A model generated the notes under the pieces. It was not told the DNA's origin and searched no databases. It was given only the letters and a program-made list of their open reading frames with translations. From assembly GCA_964418585.1 (NCBI GenBank), contig CAYQMG010000118.1, positions 96,057 to 160,056 of the forward strand: 64,000 bases of DNA, in the 5' to 3' direction. The stretch comes from JAJRTE01 sp964418585. GTDB lineage: Bacteria; Myxococcota_A; UBA796; JAJRTE01. Positions 26,474 through 36,924 of this stretch are shown piece by piece. The position numbers and the translations under genes are program-made. Position 1 is the first letter of the stretch. Every line of letters starts with the position of its first letter.

Positions 26474-27208
26474 ATGGCGACGAGCGAACGGCGGGCTTCG
26501 AGGCGATATGAATTCAGGTTTCCGGCTGTATTTCGAGACGGCACCCGGGACGTGGAGGGGGAGGTGACGAGTGTTGGGCGGCATGGAGTGTTTGTGGAGA
26601 CGGAGACTCCGCGGCGTCCAGGGGAGTTGATCCAGTTGTATCTGAAGATTCCACCGCTGGAAGGAGCCGACTCCGGGAACGTGCGGGTGATGGCGGTGGT
26701 GGCCTGGGCGCTTGGTGTGCCGGAGGCGCAGCGGACGGGTCGGCGACCGGGGATGGGGTTGAAGTTTTTCATGATGGCGGCGGGTGAGAAGTCGCGCTGG
26801 GATCACTTCTACCTGGCGTTGCAGCGGCGGATGGAGTCTGGGCAGGAGCAGCGTCGGCACATCGAGTCCACGTCCGGGCCTGTGAAGTTCTATGTGCGGC
26901 CGCGGGACTTTCTGCAACTGTTCCGGTTTCAGAGGCATTCTCTGGCCAGTGGTCGCTATTTTCTCCGTTCTCCGTTCCTCGAGGCCGTGGGCAAGCACGT
27001 TCAGGTGGTTCTGATTCATCCTGAATCCAAGGAAGAGTTTCCTCTGACCGGACGTGTCGTCGGGGTGCAATCTCGAGGACCGGAGGTGCTTCGCGGCATG
27101 GAGATCCAGTGGTGCAACGTGGTGAGCACGACCCACGAGGATTTTCGCCGCTTCGTGCTGGACGGAATCCATCCCATTCAAGAGGTGGACCTCCGGCTGG
27201 CCGGTTGA
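26474..27208 (+). CDS. double PilZ-domain protein
   Basis: Soluble protein of 244 residues made of two PilZ-like beta-barrels (about 3-115 and 130-240). PilZ domains bind cyclic di-GMP and control motility, exopolysaccharide or envelope processes. The first domain keeps the Arg motif RRASRRYEFRF and the mid-strand VFVETETPRRPGELIQL, but the second ligand motif D/NxSxxG appears as SVGRHG, so binding may be lost or weakened. The second domain lacks the RxxxR motif and resembles the YcgR-N/PilZN partner type. ATG 26474 has GGGAGAAA upstream; the open frame extends upstream without a better start. No obvious operon partner. Function in c-di-GMP signalling is an inference. Confidence 0.75.
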   Translation: MATSERRASRRYEFRFPAVFRDGTRDVEGEVTSVGRHGVFVETETPRRPGELIQLYLKIPPLEGADSGNVRVMAVVAWALGVPEAQRTGRRPGMGLKFFMMAAGEKSRWDHFYLALQRRMESGQEQRRHIESTSGPVKFYVRPRDFLQLFRFQRHSLASGRYFLRSPFLEAVGKHVQVVLIHPESKEEFPLTGRVVGVQSRGPEVLRGMEIQWCNVVSTTHEDFRRFVLDGIHPIQEVDLRLAG

Positions 27209-27480
27209 TCAGCGGATTCCTCCATTTCATCCTCCACCGCTCATCGGACTCGAGCCTGAACCCAATTCATTTTCTGTTCGGACGCCGGGGTGCGAACCTG
27301 CGGGGACGTGGGGCCTCCCTGGACCGGGCCGTTGCGCCTCCAGGGTGTTTTCAGGTACGATCGTGGGAAGAGACCTCGACTCGAGAAGGAAGGCGAAGGC
27401 GGAGCGAGGGCGTGCGGCCGTCAGGCGCGAGGAGGGTTGAAGCGGAAGTGGGACAGGAATGGTGGCAGAAAGGCCCGGGC

Positions 27481-28851
27481 ATGGGCGGGCGGAACGCCGG
27501 GCCCGGGTCGTACACCGGGGGGCCTGAGTCGAGTGCCCCCATCCGGTCGGTCCGAGGGTGTCCTCGAGTTCGTTGGCGCCCCCGGGCAGCCGTGCTGCTT
27601 GCATGGGCGGTGGTGTCGCTGTGGAGCGGGGGGTGCGGTGGCGTGGACGAGGGGACAGGCACGGAAGTGCCGTCGGACCTGACCGCAACCCCGGAGCCCG
27701 CTGAGCCGACCGGTACCCTGACGCCTGCTTCGCCCATGTCTCCGACACCGGTTCCGTTGGAATCGCCGACCCCTCCACCCACACCCAAGGTGTCCACGCC
27801 GACGCCCACACCGGAACCGACCGAAATTTACGGGTGTCCCGAGAACATGGCGCTGCTGACCGGCCGGACCGGAGAACCGGTCATGTGTGTGGACATGTTC
27901 GAGGTGACCGTCACCGGCGAACTGGGAAGCCACGACCAACTTGCCGAGGGCGCGATTCCCACCGAGGCGGTCACCTCTCCGGACGAAGGGGTGGAGCCGA
28001 CCATCCTGATTTCCTATGACCAGGCCGTGGCCGCGTGCGAACAGACCCCGGTACTGAATCGACAGGGCCGGGTGGTCGGCTACAAGCGTCTGATCACTTC
28101 GAAACTGTGGCAGGACGCATGCGATGGTGTGGTGGGCGAAGGCGGACTGGTCTTTCCTTATGGGAACACGTTCGAGGAAGGAGCCTGCGCCACGCTGAGC
28201 GCGAGCGGAGAGCAGGTGCTGGATGGACCGGTCCCCACGGGGAGCTTTCCCGGGTGCGTCAGCCCATTCGGAGTCTACGACATGACCGGCAACGTGTGGG
28301 AATGGGCCGACACCGGCATGCGCATGGACATCGACGCCTGGTTCGCGCTCGCGGCCGCCTGGGGAATGGGCATCTACGTGGACGAAGATGGTTTTCTGGC
28401 CACAATCCTCCGCAACGACATCACGGTGCTCTACATGGAAATGATGGGATTGCAACCGGAGGACCTCTACATCGACGTGGACGGGTACCTGAAGTTGCCT
28501 GGCGACCGGGTGGAATACATCAACGATGAGTTCGGTCATGGGCCTCGAGGCTACCTGCTCCAGGTACATGGGGACTATGAGAGCGCCGAGACGTGCGCGG
28601 ATTGTTTCTTGCCGGTGGAGCTGGTTCCGGTGGATCTTTCGGACGAGACCCAACCGTATCTGCTGGCCGTGTCCTGGGAGTCGGACGGGGCGCCGGTGGC
28701 GGACAAGCGTGGGGGGTCTTTCTACTCGGTGGAGCAACCCACCTGTACGACCAACCAGGTGGTCCATTTTCACGATACCCACGGGACCATCGGATTCCGC
28801 TGCATGTGTGACCCGGTGTTGACCGGAGCGGTGAGGGACGAGGAACGTTAG
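27481..28851 (+). CDS. formylglycine-generating-enzyme-like (SUMF1 fold) lipoprotein
   Basis: Predicted lipoprotein of 456 residues. The signal region has arginines, a hydrophobic stretch AAVLLAWAVVSLW and lipobox WSGGC (Cys52). Residues about 60-115 are a TP-rich linker. The rest resembles the FGE/SUMF1 C-type-lectin-like fold: ENMALLTG at its start, CVDMFEVT, KRLITSKLWQDAC, YGNTFEEGAC, the very typical SPFGVYDMTGNVWEWADTG, then RGGSFYSVEQP-type and TIGFRCMCDP at the end. About 130 residues with no counterpart in ordinary FGE domains lie between NVWEW and GGSF. In true FGEs this fold oxidises sulfatase Cys; here the envelope location and insertion suggest a different job, possibly ligand binding. 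Start at ATG 27481 is plausible but lacks a strong ribosome site. Confidence 0.75.
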   Translation: MGGRNAGPGSYTGGPESSAPIRSVRGCPRVRWRPRAAVLLAWAVVSLWSGGCGGVDEGTGTEVPSDLTATPEPAEPTGTLTPASPMSPTPVPLESPTPPPTPKVSTPTPTPEPTEIYGCPENMALLTGRTGEPVMCVDMFEVTVTGELGSHDQLAEGAIPTEAVTSPDEGVEPTILISYDQAVAACEQTPVLNRQGRVVGYKRLITSKLWQDACDGVVGEGGLVFPYGNTFEEGACATLSASGEQVLDGPVPTGSFPGCVSPFGVYDMTGNVWEWADTGMRMDIDAWFALAAAWGMGIYVDEDGFLATILRNDITVLYMEMMGLQPEDLYIDVDGYLKLPGDRVEYINDEFGHGPRGYLLQVHGDYESAETCADCFLPVELVPVDLSDETQPYLLAVSWESDGAPVADKRGGSFYSVEQPTCTTNQVVHFHDTHGTIGFRCMCDPVLTGAVRDEER

Positions 28852-28981
28852 AACGGTGGGGCGATCTGGGTGCCGTTCCCGTGTTCCGGTCCATCCGTGT
28901 GCCTGGAATGGTGGACCCTGGGCACGGAATCCTCCAGAATGAACCAGGATGGCCGAGCGGACACACGAAGGAGGAACCATC

Positions 28982-29911
28982 ATGACAGGCAGGAAGCGAC
29001 AGGCGGCGTCCCGCTGGATTGGCGCCGGGTGGCTGGTGCTGGCCCTGACGCCCGGGACGGTTTTGGGGGGATCGGCGACGGACACGGAGACGTGGGTGCA
29101 CGTGGGCACGGATCGATTCTATCTGGCCGGTGCGCTGAGCCGCTCACAGGGCGTCGCCTATGCGGCGGACACGGATTCCCTGGTGTTCTCGTGGCAGTAC
29201 GGGCTTCAACGCACGACACTGGACTACCAGGTGTTGCGGGTCGACCCCATGGCCATTCCACCGGAGATCCTGGCCACAGGGGGGCGCCACATCGGGGGCA
29301 TCGACTGGTACGGGGGCCTGGTCTACGCGCCGATAGAGGACAGCGACAGCTACCTGTACCCCTACGTGGCCCTGTTCGACGCACGGACGTTGCGGTACAC
29401 CGGGATTCGTTTCCTCTTGCCCTGGGAACTCCAAACCGAAGGGGTCCCGTGGGTCGCGGTGGATGCGGATCGCGGCGTGGTCTACGCCTCGGAATGGAAC
29501 CCGGTGGAACAGATCAATGCCTACGACCTGCACGACCTCTCTTACCAATGGTCCCTCCCCCTCTCTCCTGCCATCGGCCGTATCCAGGGAGCCAAGGTTC
29601 ACGATGGTGCACTCTACGCCGCGAGCGACAACGATACCAAGTCGGTCTACCGGATCGACCTTGAGACCGGTGAGGTGACCGAGCTGTTCCGAATACTCGA
29701 TCTCCCGGGCGTCTACGCAGCCGACCCGTTCCTCGAGACCGAGGACCTGGTGTTCTATGACGCACCGGACGGATCGATGCTGCACGTCATTCTGATCCAG
29801 AGTGTGTTCCCGACCCCGGACGCTCCCGACCGCTCCCTTGTGTTCATGCCATCAAGCAGCCTGTACCATTTCGCCCGGGTGGACGAGACCACCCCCGGGG
29901 AGATGGATTGA
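28982..29911 (+). CDS. exported protein of unknown function, beta-propeller-like
   Basis: Protein of 309 residues with an N-terminal signal peptide (RKR, then WIGAGWLVLALTPGTVLGG, about 5-32). The mature part reads as repeating beta units that compare values stored in the protein frame: GVAYAADTDSLVFSW, GIDWYGGLVYAPIED, WVAVDADRGVVYASEW, GAKVHDGALYAASDN, a rhythm seen in YVTN/quinoprotein-type propellers. No catalytic motif found. Start ATG 28982 has GAAGGAGGAA seven bases upstream, a strong site. It follows the FGE-like gene by 130 bases on the same strand and is convergent with the next gene. Periplasmic or secreted. Confidence 0.65.
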   Translation: MTGRKRQAASRWIGAGWLVLALTPGTVLGGSATDTETWVHVGTDRFYLAGALSRSQGVAYAADTDSLVFSWQYGLQRTTLDYQVLRVDPMAIPPEILATGGRHIGGIDWYGGLVYAPIEDSDSYLYPYVALFDARTLRYTGIRFLLPWELQTEGVPWVAVDADRGVVYASEWNPVEQINAYDLHDLSYQWSLPLSPAIGRIQGAKVHDGALYAASDNDTKSVYRIDLETGEVTELFRILDLPGVYAADPFLETEDLVFYDAPDGSMLHVILIQSVFPTPDAPDRSLVFMPSSSLYHFARVDETTPGEMD

Positions 29912-29945
29912 AACAGGACAGGGGGAAGCCAGATTCCATCGTCGG

Positions 29946-30470
29946 TCAGCGCCTGGGTGCGCGCCCGGCGCGGCGTATCCCGGTGGCCAGGAATCCGACC
30001 CCCACCACCCACAGAGCACCCGCTCCAAGATCACCGCCGCCCTCGGCGCCAGGTGGCAGGACTCGAGCCGGCGCAGCGCACCCCGTGTCCTCGGGGACAC
30101 AGTTCGGGATGGGTGTCAACGCCACGTTCTGGATGTTCAGCATGTCCGGCTCCACGTAAGCGCTCACCGCACTCGGTTCGTAGCACTCCGCTTCCACCGA
30201 AATCACGTACTCGCCCGCAGGAATCCCCTGAAACTCGAAGTAGCCGCGCCCATTCGTGAACGCAACCTGGCCGTCGCTCAAGGTCACCACGGCGCCTTCG
30301 ATTTCAGGACCGTCGTTGGGGTCGCCCTCCCGAACGTATCCGCCCAGGGACCCAAGATCCCCTGCCGTGTCGACGCCTGCTCTGTCCTGGACGGCCCAGG
30401 CCACGGTGGTCCACAGGGCCGCGCCCGCGGCTGTGACAACCACCAATCTTCTGAACGCCTCGTATCGCAC
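29946..30470 (-). CDS. exported carboxypeptidase-regulatory-like domain protein with C-terminal anchor
   Basis: Protein of 174 residues. Signal peptide at about 1-27 (FRRLVVVTAAGAALWTTVAWA). Residues about 40-115 form a CarboxypepD_reg-like beta-sandwich (GGYVREGDPNDGPEIEGAVV, FTNGRGYFEFQGIPAGEY), a fold common in surface proteins. The C-terminus has a Cys (DTGC), a Gly-rich hydrophobic segment (GAGALWVVGVGFLATGI) and a run of arginines, so it resembles MYXO-CTERM sorting tails, like that of the giant protein at 851-9031. GTG start at 30470 has AGGAGG five bases upstream. Surface location inferred. Confidence 0.7.
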   Translation of the reverse strand: MRYEAFRRLVVVTAAGAALWTTVAWAVQDRAGVDTAGDLGSLGGYVREGDPNDGPEIEGAVVTLSDGQVAFTNGRGYFEFQGIPAGEYVISVEAECYEPSAVSAYVEPDMLNIQNVALTPIPNCVPEDTGCAAPARVLPPGAEGGGDLGAGALWVVGVGFLATGIRRAGRAPRR

Positions 30471-30815
30471 ATCAACCTCCTCTTCCTCGTGTCACCGGCC
30501 GTTACTCCGGCCGGCACCTCTTCTCACTCCCCGACCCCGGGACTGCACCTCGAGATCGAACCCTCTCCATACTCCCTAGGATGACCCCGTTTGAACCGTG
30601 CGACCACAACGTTTCACGAGCGCAGCAATACACGGGTCCGGATTCGACTTCACACGAGTCTCCAGCCCCCCCACGGTGGGCAGGGTCACCCCACCATGTT
30701 ACGATAGCAATCTCTACCGTGACGGCAGCGATGGCGAATCGACGCCATCCTCTCCGGCAGCGGTCCCCTGCCGGGGAACTCGAGGATGCGGTCCATGCGA
30801 AAAGGAGGAACTGAG
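30471..30815. other. divergent intergenic region, 345 bp
   Basis: Between the carboxypeptidase-regulatory-like gene and the 14-repeat MopE gene. It contains the plus-strand promoter-like pair at 30677-30705. No gene, RNA or repeat otherwise seen. Confidence 0.5.
30677..30705 (+). promoter_or_regulatory. sigma70-like promoter of the 14-repeat MopE gene
   Basis: TGGGCA (30677-30682) and TACGAT (30700-30705) with a 17-base spacer, about 105 bases before the start. Motif match only. Confidence 0.35.
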
Positions 30816-33791
<2,976 letters not shown>

Positions 33792-34037
33792 CGCCCAATC
33801 TGCACATCTCGACAACCCGCCCAAACACCTCATCTTCATGAATCATCATCTATTTCTGGATGCGAGATTCGTCCTTGCTTGATTTTTCGCTTGCATGCGA
33901 AGCCATCGCTCTGCATCCTGAACGATGGTATCCGTCGAAACCGTGTCATCCACACGCCTGTCCGGCGTCCATCAGGCGCCACACGGTCTCGAGGCGCGTG
34001 GAAACGGTGCAAGTATTCAAGACACGAGGAGGGCCAG

Positions 34038-35909
34038 ATGAACCGAGCGGCGATGATCGGGTTTCTCGCTGCCTTCATGTGGGCGGGTGGTTGCCACACC
34101 GTGTGCGAACCGGACGCGGTGCGGCAGTGTACGTGTGAGGATGGAGTCCCGGGCGAGCAGGTCTGCGACCCGGGGGGAAGCGCGTGGGGGCCGTGTGTGT
34201 GCGAACAACCCGCCCCGGACCTCGAGGAGGACGGGCCGACACCGACACCGGGCCTGGTGAGCACGCCGACCCCCATGCCTGGGCGCTCTCCCACCCCGGC
34301 GCCCCAGGAGACCCCGGGGCCGGAGCAATCCCCGACTCCGGAGGCGAACGCGACGCCCACCCCGGCGGCCGGGTGGACGCCCGAGCCGACCGGCACGCCG
34401 GTACCTGGTCTCGAGGTCACCCCGAATCCGACATCCATCCCGACACCTGATGTCTCTCCTTCGCCGACGCCGGAATGGCCCGCGGAGGAGACGCCGGACC
34501 CGGTACCCGACTTCGTTGCTCGAGCGGTGGACAACCCGTCGTGCGCCATCTCGTGTGTCGTGCTCTGGGAGACCGACGAACCGGCCACCTCGTGGGTCGA
34601 GTTTGGAGAGCGGGCCCGGCCCGATTTCCGAATCGGCTCAAACGACCTGACGACCAGTCACGAGGTGGTGGTCGTGGGCATGCGCGCGGAGCGCATCTAT
34701 CAACTTCAGGCTGTGTCCCGAACCCAAACCGGGAAAGTACTCCGGTCGCAGATCCTGGCCTACGAGACCGGGTCACTCCCCTTTCCCTGGATGACCGGGT
34801 TCGTGGACGTGTTCGACGAGGACAAGGTGCAACCCGGTTGGACCCTGGCCAACCTCGTCTCCGGCACTCGAGACGGTCCTCTCACCCTGGTGATGTTCGA
34901 CATGACCGGTGCGCCGGTGTGGTACTACACCGACCCGGGCGAACTGGCCCGCCTGGACCTTCAGGCCAGTTGGCTCGACAACCGATATGTACTCTTCGGC
35001 CCCGGTGTGGAAGAGGGAGAACACCCGCGCATGATCGACCTGACCGGGTGGACCCTCTGGACCGGTCCGCGACAACCTGCCTACGACGCCGACTCGGTGC
35101 CGGCGCCGGAAGGCACCATGCACCACGTGTTCCAGCGCCTCGGAAACGGGGATTTCATCACCGTTGAGGCGGTCTACCGCACGGTGGACGGCATCGAAAA
35201 CGTGATGGGCGATGTGGTCTGGCAATTCAGTCCGACGCTCGAAACCACCTGGACCTGGAACACGTTCGACCATCTGGGTGAGATTCCCTTCTCTCCAGAC
35301 CTTCTCACCGCGAGCAATGAATGGACCCACACCAACAGCGTGGCCGTGGTGGAGGAGGAAAATGCAGTCTATGTCAACTCCTTCGTGCTCTCGCTCACCT
35401 TCAAGGTCGACCGGTCCGACGGACACATCGTCTGGACTTTCGGCGATGGTGGAGACTTTGCTCCAGACCCGGCCGCGGCTTACCCCTGGCCGGGAAGCCC
35501 GCACTCCGTGGACCCGATCGGTGACGGGCGTTTCCTCATGTACGACAACGGGACAGAGACCCGTGGGTTTTCTCGAGCAGTGATCTATCACCTGGACGAG
35601 GAGACCATGCAGTCGACCATCGAATGGGAATACCCGGGCACGTTTGCGGTGGACCCGTGGTACAACGTGGCAGGCGGGGACGTGGACCTCCTTCCCAACG
35701 GAAACGTGCTCATCGTGGGAGGGCTGGGTCAGGCACCGGATCGCATCATGGAGGTTACACCGGACGGAGAGAAGGTGTGGCAACTTTGGTTCGACGACGA
35801 AGTCGCCAAGGTCAGCGCCTACCAGGCCGAGCGTATTCTCCCTCCGATCCAGCGGGTCGATGACGAGACGCCGACGTTCCCGTCCGGAACGGGTCTCACG
35901 GAGGAATGA
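34038..35909 (+). CDS. arylsulfotransferase (ASST)-family lipoprotein
   Basis: Lipoprotein of 623 residues. Lipobox WAGGC with Cys19; a Cys-rich module (CTCEDGVPGEQVC, CVCEQ) follows, then a TP-rich linker (about 55-150). Residues about 155-610 match the arylsulfate sulfotransferase beta-propeller: WTLANLV, FITVEAVYRT, and NEWTHTNSV with His431 in the position of the catalytic His that carries sulfate in AssT, then WPGSPHSVDPIGDGRFLMYDNG and NVAGGDVDLLPNGNVLIVGG. AssT enzymes transfer sulfate between phenolic compounds in the periplasm. ATG 34038 has AGGAGG five bases upstream. No DsbL/DsbI partners seen. Activity on true aryl sulfates is not shown by sequence. Confidence 0.8.
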   Translation: MNRAAMIGFLAAFMWAGGCHTVCEPDAVRQCTCEDGVPGEQVCDPGGSAWGPCVCEQPAPDLEEDGPTPTPGLVSTPTPMPGRSPTPAPQETPGPEQSPTPEANATPTPAAGWTPEPTGTPVPGLEVTPNPTSIPTPDVSPSPTPEWPAEETPDPVPDFVARAVDNPSCAISCVVLWETDEPATSWVEFGERARPDFRIGSNDLTTSHEVVVVGMRAERIYQLQAVSRTQTGKVLRSQILAYETGSLPFPWMTGFVDVFDEDKVQPGWTLANLVSGTRDGPLTLVMFDMTGAPVWYYTDPGELARLDLQASWLDNRYVLFGPGVEEGEHPRMIDLTGWTLWTGPRQPAYDADSVPAPEGTMHHVFQRLGNGDFITVEAVYRTVDGIENVMGDVVWQFSPTLETTWTWNTFDHLGEIPFSPDLLTASNEWTHTNSVAVVEEENAVYVNSFVLSLTFKVDRSDGHIVWTFGDGGDFAPDPAAAYPWPGSPHSVDPIGDGRFLMYDNGTETRGFSRAVIYHLDEETMQSTIEWEYPGTFAVDPWYNVAGGDVDLLPNGNVLIVGGLGQAPDRIMEVTPDGEKVWQLWFDDEVAKVSAYQAERILPPIQRVDDETPTFPSGTGLTEE

Positions 35910-36009
35910 GGAGAGGAAAGAACGGCGGGAAGAACGGAACAGGGGGCGAGGAGCGAGTCAGCGGTACGAGGGGGGATACGAGGCGAGGGCGAGGAAAAAG
36001 GAAAGGAGG

Positions 36010-36555
36010 TCAGGCCCGGATGTAGTAGCCTTTCCGCAAGTTCTTGATTTTCCCCGCCTTCCGAAGCTTGTAGACGTTGTTGTGCACCTTCTTGGCCTTG
36101 AACCCGGTCTTCTCGATCAAGGTCTCGGTATCAATCCCATCCTCCGCTTCCGTGATGATACGCAAAATCACCTCGGCCGCGGTTTCCGCCCGATCCCTCG
36201 CGTCCTTGCGTGGACGCCCGCGCCCGGCGGATCGAGGCTTCTCCTCCTTGTCCTCATCCTCCTGCTCCTTCTTCTCTTCCCCGGCCGTACTCGACTCCGC
36301 CTCTTTTTCCACCGCGGTCTCTTCGACCTCCGGCGCAGATTCCACGCCGGAAACCACGTCCGGGTGGGCCACCGGAGCCTCCTCGACGGGAGGAGCACTT
36401 GCCATGGGCTGGTCCTCCACCGGCGCCTCGCCCTGCGGCGTCTCCTCGGTGGTGGGGCCTGGGCGAGGACTCAATTCGCCGGACACGAGTCGAATGACCC
36501 CCTTCAGGATTTCGTAACCTACTCCGCCGATTTCCTTCACGATCTTGAACAGCAT
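36010..36555 (-). CDS. AT-hook and winged-helix-like DNA-binding protein
   Basis: Protein of 181 residues in three parts. An amphipathic N-terminal helix (MLFKIVKEIGGVGYEI, about 1-30) is followed by a long low-complexity acidic region rich in E, P and A (about 35-105). Next is an AT-hook-like basic core GRGRPRKDARD, and the C-terminal 60 residues (AAEVILRIITEAEDGI to GKIKNLRKGYYIRA) look like a small winged helix. The acidic stretch plus GRP hook recalls CarD/HMGA-like architectural proteins of myxobacteria, but the order and fold differ. ATG 36555 has AAGGAG seven bases upstream. Probably a nucleoid or regulatory factor; targets unknown. Confidence 0.65.
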   Translation of the reverse strand: MLFKIVKEIGGVGYEILKGVIRLVSGELSPRPGPTTEETPQGEAPVEDQPMASAPPVEEAPVAHPDVVSGVESAPEVEETAVEKEAESSTAGEEKKEQEDEDKEEKPRSAGRGRPRKDARDRAETAAEVILRIITEAEDGIDTETLIEKTGFKAKKVHNNVYKLRKAGKIKNLRKGYYIRA

Positions 36556-36691
36556 GCTGGTACTCCTTCACTGCCATGGGTGATGTCGGAATGAGCAGCC
36601 ATGGTTCGACTCGAGCCACCGAACCCGTCCTGACCCAGGCGTCCGGCCCCAGGGAGGAAAGATCACGGCCGTTGCGTCTCACCACTCTTCC

Positions 36692-36719
36692 TTGACTCGA
36701 TTTTGTCCTCATATATAGT
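36692..36719 (+). promoter_or_regulatory. sigma70-like promoter of the acyl-CoA synthetase operon
   Basis: TTGACT (36692-36697) and TATAGT (36714-36719) with a 16-base spacer. The leader would be about 200 bases. One of the better motif matches in the window. Confidence 0.5.
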
Positions 36720-36739
36720 CATTTGAGAAGAACTTTCAA
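36712..36739 (-). promoter_or_regulatory. sigma70-like promoter of the AT-hook gene
   Basis: Minus strand TTGAAA (36734-36739) and TATATA (36712-36717), 16-base spacer. The -10 overlaps that of the divergent promoter, so the two may compete for polymerase. Confidence 0.45.
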
Positions 36740-36924
36740 CCTCAACTCTCTCCACAGTCGCTCCGGGGACGATTTTCCGATGACTTTCGAAGGATTTCCA
36801 TGCAGCGGACCCGAACGACCTCGTGCTCTCTGTGCTCTTTTTCCCCCTTCGGCCTCCTTTTTTTGGGAGCCACCGCTGATGGAGCGACTCGAGCGTATCT
36901 CGCCGGAAGGTGAGAGGAGGAATC

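Larger units (their letters stand above)
36556..36924. other. divergent intergenic region with overlapping promoters, 369 bp
   Basis: Between the AT-hook gene and the acyl-CoA synthetase gene. The most A+T-rich point of this part of the window (ATATATAG at 36711-36718) carries divergent promoter-like elements whose -10 boxes overlap. A T-rich run lies at about 36842-36866. Nothing coding seen. Confidence 0.55.
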
